A stretch of 64,000 nt of DNA, from contig NZ_VWWV01000009.1 in assembly GCF_011752815.1 (NCBI RefSeq), forward strand, positions 39,504-103,503. Direction: 5' to 3'. Below the pieces are notes generated by a model. The model saw only the letters and a program-made list of their open reading frames with translations. It was not told the DNA's origin and searched no databases. Made by a program: the position numbers and the translations under genes. This DNA is from Enterobacter sp. Cy-643. GTDB taxonomy: Bacteria; Pseudomonadota; Gammaproteobacteria; Enterobacterales; Enterobacteriaceae. Shown piece after piece: positions 9,801 through 16,976 of this stretch (the stretch's first letter is position 1; each line of letters starts with the position of its first letter).

Positions 9801-9979
9801 GCGATCACTTTCGGGTTGGCGCCAGGGTATTCCGCCCGAACCTGCACGCTCGGCGGCACGACGTCCGGGTATTCACTGATCGGCAGCAGCGGGATCGCGA
9901 TAAGCCCCGTAGTAAAAATCAGAATCGACAGCACCGCGGCAAAAATCGGCCTGTCGATAAAAAAGCGGGAAAAGTCCAT
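6827..9979 (-). CDS. oqxB: RND multidrug efflux inner-membrane transporter OqxB
   Basis: A 1050-residue RND pump protein that matches Klebsiella OqxB over its full length (MDFSRFFIDRPIFAAVLSIL at the start). It has twelve predicted transmembrane helices and two large periplasmic loops. The proton-relay aspartate pair is visible in GIVVDDAIVVVENVERN in TM4. OqxB exports quinolones, chloramphenicol, nitrofurantoin, olaquindox and some detergents, with OqxA as adaptor and TolC as the outer channel. It lies 23 bases downstream of oqxA in one operon. No IS26 or other transposase flanks the locus, so this is the native chromosomal copy and not the plasmid-borne form. Confidence 0.97.
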   Translation of the reverse strand: MDFSRFFIDRPIFAAVLSILIFTTGLIAIPLLPISEYPDVVPPSVQVRAEYPGANPKVIAETVATPLEEAINGVENMMYMKSVAGSDGVLVTTVTFRPGTDPDQAQVQVQNRVSQAEARLPEDVRRLGITTQKQSPTLTLVVHLFSPNGKYDSLYMRNYATLKVKDELARLPGVGQIQIFGSGEYAMRVWLDPNKVAARGLTASDVVTAMQEQNVQVSAGQLGAEPLPKASDFLISINAQGRLHSEEEFGNIILKTAPDGSLVRLRDVARIELGSGSYALRSQLNNKDAVGIGIFQAPGANAIDLSNAVRAKMAELSTRFPEDMKWAAPYDPTVFVRDSIRAVVQTLLEAVVLVVLVVILFLQTWRASIIPLIAVPVSVVGTFSILYLLGFSLNTLSLFGLVLAIGIVVDDAIVVVENVERNIEEGLAPLQAAHQAMREVSGPIIAIALVLCAVFVPMAFLSGVTGQFYKQFAVTIAISTVISAINSLTLSPALAALLLKPHGAPKDMPTRLIDRLFGWLFRPFNRFFHRSSDGYQGLVSKTLGRRGAVFAVYVLLLCAAGVMFKTVPGGFIPTQDKLYLIGGVKMPEGSSLERTDAVIRKMSEIGMNTEGVDYAVAFPGLNALQFTNTPNTGTVFFGLKPFGERKHTAAQINAEINAKISQIQEGFGFSILPPPILGLGQGSGYSLYIQDRAGLGYGALQTAVNTMSGAIMQTPGMHFPISTYQANVPQLDVQVDRDKAKAQGVSLTDLFGTLQTYLGSSYVNDFNEFGRTWRVMAQADGQFRDSVEDIGNLRTRNSQGEMVPIGSMVKITTTYGPDPVIRYNGYPAADLIGDADPRVLSSAQAMTKLAAMSGQVLPNGMNIEWTDLSYQQATQGNTAMIVFPVAVLLAFLVLAALYESWTLPLAVILIVPMTMLSALFGVWLTGGDNNVFVQVGLVVLMGLACKNAILIVEFARELEMQGKGIMESALEACRLRLRPIVMTSIAFIAGTIPLILGHGAGAEVRGVTGVTVFSGMLGVTLFGLFLTPVFYVTLRKLVTRGKTQAKTVEA

Positions 9980-10002
9980 GCGTCGGATTCTCTGGTAAGG
10001 GA

Positions 10003-11181
10003 TCAGTTAACGGCAGCGCGGGTGGCGGCCATGGCGACAGGTTTCGCGTTCACCGGCATGCCCGGCATAAACACTTTCTGTAGCCCGTCGACGATGACTT
10101 TATCGCCAGGGTTCAGCCCCTGCTGCACGATGCGCAGCCCGGCAGCCAGGCGGCCCGGCGTGATGTCGCGGCGCTGCGCTTTGCCGTCTTTATCCACGAT
10201 GTAGACGTATTTTCTGTCCTGATCGGTCAGCACCGCTTTGTCGTTGATCAGCAGGGCCTGGAACTCCGCGCTGCCCGGCAGACGAACGCGGGCGAACAGC
10301 CCCGGGGTGAACTGACGCTGGGCGTTATCCAGCACGGCGCGCATGCGGATGGTACCGGTGCTGGCGGTGAGCTGATTGTCGAGGAAGTCGACGGTGCCCT
10401 GATGCGGGTAACCTTCTTCGCCGGACAGGCCAATTTCTACCGGCAGTGCCTTATGGTCACTGGACGCGCCCTGGCCGCTGCGGGCAAGGTTCTGGTAGTG
10501 GAGATAGGTGGATTCGTCCACGTCGAAGTAGGCGTAAACCGTCTTCTGAGAAACCACGGTGGTGAGTACGCTGGCGCTGTCGCCCGCCGTGACCAGGTTG
10601 CCGCTGGTGATCAGCGCGCGGCTGGCGCGGCCGTCGATTGGCGCGGTGACTTTGGTGAAGTCGAGGTTAAGCTGGGCCGCGTCAACCGCCGCCTGGGCCG
10701 CACGAATATCGGCGTCGGCCTGGGTAGCGGCGGAACGGCGCTGTTCCCACTCTTCGCGGGAAATCACGTTGGTGCCAATCAGCTTGTCGGTGCGGCTGGC
10801 TTCGCTGCGGGCGAGGCTGGCCTGGGTTTTGGCTCTCATCAACGCCGCCTGCGCCTGTTCCAGGGCGGCGCGGTAGGTTCTGTCGTCGATGGTGAACAGC
10901 ACTTCACCTTTCTTCACTTCCTGGCCGTCGGTGTAGTTCACTTTGTCGATGTAGCCGGAGACGCGGGGGCGGAGCTGAACGCTTTCCACCGCTTCGATGC
11001 GGCCGTTGAAACTGTCCCACTGGCTGACGGGTTTCACCACCACGTCGGCGACGCTGACGGCAGGTGCCTGCGGCACGGCGTTTTGTGCGACTCCCCGGTC
11101 GCATCCGGCGAGCAGCGCGGCAAGCAGTACCGGCCCCAACACGCGCAGATGAAGGCTAACCCAATGTTTTTGCAGGCTCAT
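10003..11181 (-). CDS. oqxA: RND efflux periplasmic adaptor OqxA
   Basis: A 392-residue membrane-fusion lipoprotein. The signal peptide ends in the lipobox LAGC (cysteine 27). The barrel-sandwich halves flank an alpha-hairpin (residues about 100 to 175, QAQAALMRAKTQASLARSEA), and the C-terminal membrane-proximal domain ends near NPGDKVIVDGLQKVFMPGMP. The start MSLQKHW matches Klebsiella OqxA in position; the longer in-frame extension to 11310 runs into the promoter and is rejected. It is the first gene of oqxAB and divergent from rarA. Confidence 0.96.
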   Translation of the reverse strand: MSLQKHWVSLHLRVLGPVLLAALLAGCDRGVAQNAVPQAPAVSVADVVVKPVSQWDSFNGRIEAVESVQLRPRVSGYIDKVNYTDGQEVKKGEVLFTIDDRTYRAALEQAQAALMRAKTQASLARSEASRTDKLIGTNVISREEWEQRRSAATQADADIRAAQAAVDAAQLNLDFTKVTAPIDGRASRALITSGNLVTAGDSASVLTTVVSQKTVYAYFDVDESTYLHYQNLARSGQGASSDHKALPVEIGLSGEEGYPHQGTVDFLDNQLTASTGTIRMRAVLDNAQRQFTPGLFARVRLPGSAEFQALLINDKAVLTDQDRKYVYIVDKDGKAQRRDITPGRLAAGLRIVQQGLNPGDKVIVDGLQKVFMPGMPVNAKPVAMAATRAAVN

Positions 11182-11517
11182 TATTCTTATTCCGATAGTT
11201 GAAGTCGGCCGGGCAAGACGCAGCGGAGGGTGCCGCGCCACTTCCTTTGTCCGGGCTGACCTGAGGCCATTTGTGTCGCTCATCGGCACAAAATGTGTAT
11301 CAATTACCAATACAGTATCGCGGCGATTGTAGGAAGGCGTAGAACTAAGTGCAAGAATAATTGTTGCACTTTCTGTGCTATTTGTGCCATTCGAAAAAGG
11401 CCCATTTGTAACGAGGATTTAATGTAACAATAAAACTTGCAATTTTTGTCAAAGCGGTTCAAGTTTAAATGCAACTGATAAAGATGCTTTTAACAAAACC
11501 CGCAGGGGAGAGAGACA
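11182..11517. promoter_or_regulatory. Divergent oqxAB / rarA control region
   Basis: The 336 bases between oqxA and rarA hold both promoters. An AT-rich core (11340-11490) contains the inverted repeat listed separately, followed by GTGCTATTTGTGCC, which loosely resembles the GCAC...AAA pattern of MarA/SoxS/RarA boxes. In Klebsiella this interval is bound by OqxR and RarA; exact sites here are inference. Confidence 0.6.
11348..11370. promoter_or_regulatory. Inverted repeat, candidate operator in the oqxAB-rarA region
   Basis: AGTGCAA and TTGCACT form perfect 7-base arms separated by 9 bases, inside the AT-rich middle of the divergent region. Dyads of this size suit a dimeric Rrf2 or AraC-type regulator. 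Which protein binds is not shown by the sequence. Confidence 0.5.
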
Positions 11518-11868
11518 ATGAGCACCGATGCCTTCATGCACGATTTACTCGGCTGGATTGATACCCACCTCGACAGCCGCCTCGATATCAACACCGTTTC
11601 CGAGCGGGCCGGGTACTCGAAGTGGCACCTGCAGCGGATCTTCAAGCAGCACACCGGCTACAACATGGGCGAGTACATCCGCGCGCAGAAGCTGAAGAAA
11701 TCCGCCGAGCGCCTGAGCCGCACCGAAGAGCCGATCCTGAACGTGGCGATCTCCCTCGGCTTTGACTCGCAGCAGTCTTTCAACCGCAGCTTTAAGCGCC
11801 AGTATGGCATCGCGCCGGGCGTGTGGCGCCGGCAGCTGGCGCACACCGGGAACCGCTATGGGGCCTGA
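11518..11868 (+). CDS. rarA: AraC-type activator RarA
   Basis: A 116-residue, single-domain AraC protein of the MarA/SoxS/RamA/Rob class, with two helix-turn-helix motifs: INTVSERAGYSKWHLQRIFK and ILNVAISLGFDSQQSFNRSF. It is divergent from oqxA, the position of rarA in Klebsiella and Enterobacter, where it activates oqxAB and acrAB and gives a multidrug-resistant phenotype. The start is preceded by GGGAGAGA. With no effector domain, its activity should be set by its amount in the cell. RamA itself is excluded by context and by sequence differences at the N-terminus. Confidence 0.87.
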   Translation: MSTDAFMHDLLGWIDTHLDSRLDINTVSERAGYSKWHLQRIFKQHTGYNMGEYIRAQKLKKSAERLSRTEEPILNVAISLGFDSQQSFNRSFKRQYGIAPGVWRRQLAHTGNRYGA

Positions 11869-12257
11869 GAGACGTCTACTTCCAGCCTGCCCTTTGATCA
11901 GGGCGGGTTGGGGGATGAATATTTAAGTCATATTAAAATGGCGTTCAGACTGTTGAATCAGAATGAATATATAGTCGATGAAATAAACCTGCCTATATAC
12001 AATATATAACATAGTTAACCCGCCTTTTTGCTATATTCCATTTTGTACAAATGCTTATTCAAGTAATCACCGTGATAGTAATGTGACATTTATAAGCCTG
12101 TTAAAAACAGGCCTATTAAAAATAAAAAAATAATGTTTTATGGTTGTTTGATCTTTTGCCTGGCCTGTATTAGAAATTATATCAGGGTAGGGAATGCATT
12201 GTTTTACCGCCTCACTATCCGCGAGAGCTTTTAACCTTTCTTTCCGTTTATTTTATT
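11869..12257. other. AT-rich intergenic region upstream of the microcin-like gene
   Basis: About 390 bases with no supported gene. A weak hairpin near 11887-11909 (TGCCCT...AGGGCG) may end rarA transcripts. From 11920 to 12180 the sequence is strongly AT-rich, unlike the surrounding core genes, and probably carries the promoter of the gene at 12270. Only very short open frames are present (for example 33 codons from about 12133), without good ribosome-binding sites. Confidence 0.5.
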
Positions 12258-12269
12258 ATGGTGAAAATC

Positions 12270-12521
12270 ATGAAAGAATTATCCACTCAGGAAGTTAAGT
12301 CAGTTAGCGGTGCGGGTTTACTGGATGGCGTGCTCGGCGGCGCGGGCGATCCGCTGGGCACCGTGGGCGGCATTGTTAGCGGCCTGCCGGTTGTGGGCGG
12401 CGTGCTCAATGGCGTGACCCAACTTGTGGGTGGCGTGGTGAATAGCGTGGTTAGCGGCGTGAGTTCTATTCTGGGCGGCCTGCTTGGCGGCACCGGTCTG
12501 TTCGGCAGCACCAAGCGTTAA
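12270..12521 (+). CDS. Candidate class II microcin precursor with double-glycine-type leader
   Basis: An 83-residue peptide. The first 15 residues, MKELSTQEVKSVSGA, match the double-glycine leader pattern of microcin V-type precursors (LSxxEVxxVSG-A), cut by a C39 peptidase after Gly-Ala. The predicted 68-residue mature peptide has no cysteine, about 21 glycines and runs of Val/Leu, ending in a basic STKR. The GxxxG spacing suggests a glycine-zipper membrane peptide. It lacks the Ser/Gly-rich C-terminus of siderophore-linked class IIb microcins. The start at 12270 has GGTGA five bases upstream; an ATG at 12258 has none. A CvaB/CvaA-like exporter is encoded next door on the other strand. Antibacterial activity is inferred, not shown. 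Confidence 0.75.
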   Translation: MKELSTQEVKSVSGAGLLDGVLGGAGDPLGTVGGIVSGLPVVGGVLNGVTQLVGGVVNSVVSGVSSILGGLLGGTGLFGSTKR

Positions 12522-12672
12522 TATCGCGGACGCGATGCTTTTCCCAATGGAATAACGGAACGGCATTTTAAGGGATTAAAACACTCCCCATAATATATGG
12601 CAGCCGCCGGAAGGGTGCTGCTGTATATTTTCGTTTATGCAATTTCCTTTTCTATTTAATGACTATAATCCT

Positions 12673-12709
12673 GGCTTAAATAAGAGGAATGTCTCCTCTT
12701 ATTTAAGCC
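12673..12709. terminator. Perfect 16-bp inverted repeat between convergent microcin and exporter genes
   Basis: Arms of 16 bases (GGCTTAAATAAGAGGA and its exact complement) flank a 5-base loop. It sits between the stop of the microcin-like gene (12521) and the end of the exporter gene (12718). The AT-rich lower stem can act as a bidirectional terminator; there is no long T run, so this role is likely but not certain. Confidence 0.65.
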
Positions 12710-12717
12710 GCTGGTCA

Positions 12718-14817
12718 CTATCCTAAATCTATCACCCGGTTAGCGCTGGCGATTGTCGACGGGCGATGGGCAATGAAGATGCGGGTTATTTTTAGCGCAG
12801 CGATAGCGGCATTGATATGCGCCTCATTGGCCAGATCCAGGTGGCTGGTGGCCTCGTCGAGAAACAGCAAACTGGGCTGCCGGTAAAGTGCCCTGGCGAT
12901 CAGTAGCCGCTGTTTCTGCCCCCCGGAAAGGTTGCCCCCCAGTTCGCCAATCAGCGTTTCATAGCCCATCGGCAGGCTCATAATTTCGTCATGAATATTG
13001 CAGCTCCGCGCGCAGCTGACAATGCGCTCCGCATCTTTGCTGCTGTCGAAGCTGCCGATGTTGTCGGCTATCGACCCGGCAAAAAGTTTGTCGTCCTGCA
13101 GCACGCAGGCGATGCTGTCGCGGTAGTTATTCAGCCCGACTTTGCTAATGTCCAGGCCGTCGATCAGGATCTGCCCACGGGTGGGGTCGAGCAGCCCGGC
13201 CATCACCTTCATTAAGGTTGTTTTCCCGATCCCGGAAGGGCCGACGATGGCCACGCTTTCCCCGGCGGCGACGGCGATGTTCAGATCGGCGAAAATTGGC
13301 CTGGAAAGCGCGTCGTACTGAAAGACCAGGTCGCGGGCTTCAAAGCTGGCGGGCTGATTTTTAGGCAGCAGCTTGCGCGGCGGCTGGCTGGTTTCGGTCT
13401 CGGTAAACACCACGTCGGCGATACGGTCGCTGTGCAGGCCGAGCATACGCAGCTGCAGAATCATATCGATCAGGCTGGCCGCCCGCTCAGAGAACTGCCC
13501 GCGATAGGCGTTGAAGGCGACGAACATCCCGAGCGTCATCTGGCCGTTAATCACCATCAGCGCGCCCAGCCACAAAATCACTATCTGATCGACGGCACCG
13601 ATAAAAGTGTTGATGCCCCCGAACAGCATATCCAGCTTGGTGATGCGGATGTTGGCGTTGGCGGTATCTATATTGAGGTTGAGCCAGTACTGCGAGCGCG
13701 TGGTCGACAGCCCCAGCGCTTTCAGCGTGCCGATGCCGTAGAGGGTTTCCATAAAGTGGGAATTGGCCCGCGCGCTTTTGACAATTTTCTCTTCCGAGGC
13801 CTGGCGGTACTGGTTGTAGGTGGCCAGGCGCAGCACCATATAAAACGCGGTAAAGCCCAGCACCACCCACACCAGCCAGCCGCCGTAAAGCACCATCATA
13901 ATCAGCACGCCGACCGACATCAGGGTGTCGATGATGCCGTTGACCAGGTTGGTGGTCAGCGTGGTGCGGATAGTATCCAGGGAGCCAAAGCGGGACTGGA
14001 TATCGCCGAGTTTACGCTTCTCGAAATAGGCGAGAGGCAGTTTGAGCAGGTGGTCGAACATGCCTGCTTTCCACTGCACTTCAATCAGGGAATTCATCAC
14101 CAGCGACGTCCAGGCCCGGAGCATGCTGACGAAGGTGCGAAACAAGGTAAAGAACAGCAGCCCGATGCAGATCAGCGCCAGTAAGTCATGATCCTCCGCG
14201 ATGATGACGTGGTCCATCACCAGCTGGGTGCCGATGGGGATCAGCAGGTTGATTGCCTCCACCACCAGAGACAGGCAGAAGATTTTCGTCAAAAAGCCTT
14301 TCAGGCCGCCGACGTTGCCGAGCAGGGTGCGGAAGCTGAGGCGGCTGCGCTGGGTCACGCGGGCAAACTCGCTGTCCGGCCAGAGTTCCAGCGCGACGCC
14401 GGTAAAATGCCGGGACATTTCCGCCAGGCCCACGACGCGGCGGCCAAAGCCCGGGTCGTGGATCACAAAGCCCGAGCGTTTGACGGCGACCAGCACCACA
14501 AAGTGGCTCATGTCCCAGTGGAGAATGCAGGGCGTTTTCAGCTCGCGCAGCTCGTTCAGATCCAGCGAAAGCGGGCGGCTTTTCAGGCGCAGCTGGGTGG
14601 CGATATCAATCAGCAACGCCAGCGTCGCGCCGTGAGAGGAGATGCCAAACCGCTGGCGCAGGCTGAAGAGGTCGATGTTCATGCCGTGGTAGCGGCAGAC
14701 CATCACCATGCAAGCCAGGCCGCACTCTGCCGCTTCCGTTTGCAGGACCTGGGGCACTCTGCGGCGCAGGCTGAAGTTCAGCTGATGCATCATGTCTTTC
14801 AAAGCGGATTCATTCAT
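12718..14817 (-). CDS. CvaB-like bacteriocin exporter: C39 peptidase-ABC transporter
   Basis: A 699-residue exporter-protease. Residues 1 to 130 form a C39 peptidase with the full catalytic set: Gln26, Cys32 (in TEAAECGLAC), His105 (WDMSHF) and Asp121 (HDPGFG), the same numbering as colicin V CvaB. Six transmembrane helices follow, then the nucleotide-binding domain with Walker A GPSGIGKT near 526, signature LSGGQ near 630 and Walker B LLFLDEA near 650. It should remove the leader of a double-glycine precursor and export the peptide through a CvaA-like adaptor and TolC. The start overlaps the adaptor gene by 8 bases (ATGAATGA). The precursor at 12270 is the obvious substrate. Confidence 0.93.
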   Translation of the reverse strand: MNESALKDMMHQLNFSLRRRVPQVLQTEAAECGLACMVMVCRYHGMNIDLFSLRQRFGISSHGATLALLIDIATQLRLKSRPLSLDLNELRELKTPCILHWDMSHFVVLVAVKRSGFVIHDPGFGRRVVGLAEMSRHFTGVALELWPDSEFARVTQRSRLSFRTLLGNVGGLKGFLTKIFCLSLVVEAINLLIPIGTQLVMDHVIIAEDHDLLALICIGLLFFTLFRTFVSMLRAWTSLVMNSLIEVQWKAGMFDHLLKLPLAYFEKRKLGDIQSRFGSLDTIRTTLTTNLVNGIIDTLMSVGVLIMMVLYGGWLVWVVLGFTAFYMVLRLATYNQYRQASEEKIVKSARANSHFMETLYGIGTLKALGLSTTRSQYWLNLNIDTANANIRITKLDMLFGGINTFIGAVDQIVILWLGALMVINGQMTLGMFVAFNAYRGQFSERAASLIDMILQLRMLGLHSDRIADVVFTETETSQPPRKLLPKNQPASFEARDLVFQYDALSRPIFADLNIAVAAGESVAIVGPSGIGKTTLMKVMAGLLDPTRGQILIDGLDISKVGLNNYRDSIACVLQDDKLFAGSIADNIGSFDSSKDAERIVSCARSCNIHDEIMSLPMGYETLIGELGGNLSGGQKQRLLIARALYRQPSLLFLDEATSHLDLANEAHINAAIAALKITRIFIAHRPSTIASANRVIDLG

Positions 14818-16120
14818 GCACGGGTCCGGTTAGGCTTTTTTTAAGGTCGTAGTAAGGGGCGAGCATCCACTGGTAGACGGGGCGTTTTTCCAGGAATAGC
14901 GTGGACTCCGCCTTCATGCCGCTGGAGAGCCGCAGGGGGTTGTCTTTGGCGGTGAGGCGGTTCAGGTCGAGCGTGACCAGCACTTTGTAAAAGGGCTGAC
15001 TGGTGGTGCCGGATGGCTGGCGGGGCACATTGTTGTACATCGCCATTTCCTGCGCCGAGGCGGGCACGCTGGAAATCGACAGGATCTTGCCGGGGAACTG
15101 GCCAAACTTCTCAAAGGGAAAAGCCTCGTAGCGGATGTTGATGCTGTCCCCCGGCGTGACGTAGGGCAGGCTGCTGTTGGGGAGCCACAGCACTAGCGCG
15201 TAGCCGTCGCCCCCGTTGGGAACCAGCTGGGCGAGGCTGTCGCCGGCGTTGACCATCTGCCCCTGGGTGACGCTCAGGGAGTCGATTTTTCCGTCGCTGG
15301 GGGCGTCGATAAACACAGTTCCGCCGCCGTCCACTTCTGTCAGCTGGCGGTTGAGGCCACTTAGCTGGAACTGGTACTGGGAGATTTGGTTGTCAAAATC
15401 CGTCGCCCGCGTGGAGAGCTCGCTTTGCAGGTTGGTGATCTGCAGGCTTTCCTGGATGCTCTGGGTGTTCAGGCTTTGGTAGGCGGTTTGCTGCTGATAA
15501 TAGAGGTAGCGCTGGTTGTTGAGCTGGTCTTTGGTGATCATGCCCTTGCGCTGGTAGCCGTCGTAGTTGTCCATGCTCTGGCGCATCTCTTCCATGCCTT
15601 TGGCGGCGTTCGCCACCAGGGCCAGGGACTTCTCGTGCGCGGTCTGGTACTGAGTCAGCTGCTGCCTGAGGTTTTGCTCGGTTTTCTGCTTGTTCTGCTG
15701 CAGCTTGAGGATTATTTCCCCGATAAGCTGGATCTGCTGTTGGATGGCGGCGATAGAGTTCTGGCTGACGTTGCCCGACTGGGTCGAGCGGCTGGTATCT
15801 ATCTGATACAGATGGTCGCCTTTGGCCACGCTGTCGCCGGTTTTAACCCAGGTGTGGGTGATAAAACCCTGCTGAGGAGAGAAGATATTGATGGCGTGCG
15901 GCTGGGTGATGACTTCCCCGCTGACGTTAATCCGCCGGGTGTAGCTGGAGAAGGCCATCAGGCTTATCAAAATAATTAAAAACGCGGCGGAGAGTAAAAC
16001 CACCACCCAGGCGGGATACCCGGAGATCAGTAAAGCTTTACCCAGCCATTTGCTGCGGGTGTGCTCTATGGCTTCCTTGCGGAATATATTTCTGTTCATC
16101 GGGTGAGAGCAGGCCATCAT
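14810..16120 (-). CDS. CvaA-like membrane fusion protein of the microcin exporter
   Basis: A 436-residue HlyD-family adaptor: short cytoplasmic N-terminus, one transmembrane helix (AWVVVLLSAAFLIILISLM), a lipoyl half (NIFSPQQGFITHTWVKTGDS), a long coiled-coil hairpin (about 120 to 270) and a beta-barrel domain. The C-terminus GMKAESTLFLEKRPVYQWML is nearly the same as that of colicin V CvaA, so it belongs to the microcin export branch and not to RTX toxin secretion. It is the first gene of a two-gene operon with the peptidase-ABC exporter. Translation may begin at the Met eight codons in (MNRNIFRKEAIEH), nearer the CvaA start. TolC must be supplied from elsewhere. Confidence 0.9.
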   Translation of the reverse strand: MMACSHPMNRNIFRKEAIEHTRSKWLGKALLISGYPAWVVVLLSAAFLIILISLMAFSSYTRRINVSGEVITQPHAINIFSPQQGFITHTWVKTGDSVAKGDHLYQIDTSRSTQSGNVSQNSIAAIQQQIQLIGEIILKLQQNKQKTEQNLRQQLTQYQTAHEKSLALVANAAKGMEEMRQSMDNYDGYQRKGMITKDQLNNQRYLYYQQQTAYQSLNTQSIQESLQITNLQSELSTRATDFDNQISQYQFQLSGLNRQLTEVDGGGTVFIDAPSDGKIDSLSVTQGQMVNAGDSLAQLVPNGGDGYALVLWLPNSSLPYVTPGDSINIRYEAFPFEKFGQFPGKILSISSVPASAQEMAMYNNVPRQPSGTTSQPFYKVLVTLDLNRLTAKDNPLRLSSGMKAESTLFLEKRPVYQWMLAPYYDLKKSLTGPVHE

Positions 16121-16337
16121 CGTTTTTTATACTCATTAGAGTAGTTTAAGCGTTTGCGCGCGCCAGCAATATGGTGAGTTTTTTTATTCTTATGGCGGGA
16201 GGGAATAATATATTTTAAATAGAGAAGCCCAAACCCGGAATAGGGTTTTTATTTCCAGGGTTATTTAAAGTGAAATTAACGTTGCGGTAAAACTTAGTTC
16301 ATTAACCCCGGCAAATCACCGGGGCAAGGGTTAGCCG

Positions 16338-16676
16338 TTAACGCATCGGTGGCTTAGGAGCGATCACGTCCTCGATAAACGCTTTGACCTGCTTCTGCCT
16401 GCGGGCGGAAAACTTACACACCTTGCGAAGCGTCTGCATGATCTCCGGCTCTTCCTCCGGCGGCTGCGGCTCTTTGGCCGTTAATATCAGGCAGCCCGGC
16501 AGAACCCGCACCTCCACGCTCGTGCCCGTATCAAAACCCGCTTTTGCAAGCCAGAACCCATTCAACGTTATGGCGGGCGAAGGCTGGAATTTTTTCGAAT
16601 CCCGAATGTAGCCCACAGTATAAGCCCTTGTTGTTGTGGGGATGTGCTTCTCTGGCTTATTATGCTCGTCAGTCAT
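16338..16676 (-). CDS. symE: SymE family SOS-induced type I toxin
   Basis: A 112-residue SymE protein with the AbrB-like/MazE-like fold seen in E. coli SymE: TTRAYTVGYIRDSKKFQPSPAITLNGFWLAKAGF is the expected core (given here in shorter form: PAITLNGFWLAKAGF, VEVRVLPGCLILTA), followed by the conserved tail LRKVCKFSARRQKQVKAFIE. E. coli SymE condenses the nucleoid and degrades RNA after SOS induction and is held down by the antisense RNA SymR. The ATG at 16676 has CGGAG upstream; a TTG two codons earlier is less likely. I found no clear LexA box upstream. Confidence 0.9.
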   Translation of the reverse strand: MTDEHNKPEKHIPTTTRAYTVGYIRDSKKFQPSPAITLNGFWLAKAGFDTGTSVEVRVLPGCLILTAKEPQPPEEEPEIMQTLRKVCKFSARRQKQVKAFIEDVIAPKPPMR

Positions 16677-16747
16677 GGTCAACTCCGTATTAGTTGGCTG
16701 TGATTAGCGGTTAGGGCGGGTTGCCGCCTGCCTTAATCGCGCTTCTT
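16671..16747 (+). ncRNA. symR: SymR antisense RNA
   Basis: On the strand opposite symE, starting at its start codon, there is a -10 TATTAT (16658-16663) with an 18-base spacer from TTGTGG, giving a predicted +1 near 16671 that begins AGTCAT like E. coli SymR. The segment GTGATTAGCG (from about 16700) is shared with E. coli SymR as I recall it. The RNA ends in a long stem (GCGGTTAGG pairing with CCTTAATCGC, with an inner GGCGG/CCGCC) followed by a T-rich run. The 77-nt length is taken from E. coli and fits. It would pair with the symE ribosome-binding site and 5' UTR. Confidence 0.72.
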
Positions 16748-16976
16748 TTACTTCTCTTCTTTGCTTTTCTTCTTTGCTTCTGTTCTTAATGCTGATAGCT
16801 ACATACTTCATGCCGGTATTATACCGCGGCACCTTGTCTGGCCGCGAAATAGGGGAGGGAAATGGAATGCGCCTCGCAGAAAAAACATGGATAGATTTAC
16901 AGGGGGGAATTGTTTTTTTCGCCTACTATTCGTTCTCTCTGGCCTTTGTTAATCATTGATAAAAACAGGTACATCC

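Noticed and set aside
6827..11868. Acquired (plasmid-type) oqxAB
   Set aside because: No IS26 or other transposase flanks it, and oqxR and rarA occupy their native chromosomal positions.
12718..16120. Lantibiotic or modified-peptide locus
   Set aside because: No LanM, YcaO, radical-SAM or other modification enzyme lies nearby and the peptide core has no Cys; an unmodified peptide fits better.
16774..16959. A 61-codon hydrophobic frame upstream of the acetyltransferase gene
   Set aside because: It begins in a pyrimidine-rich tract upstream of symE, has no ribosome-binding site and no recognisable features beyond hydrophobicity; support is too weak.
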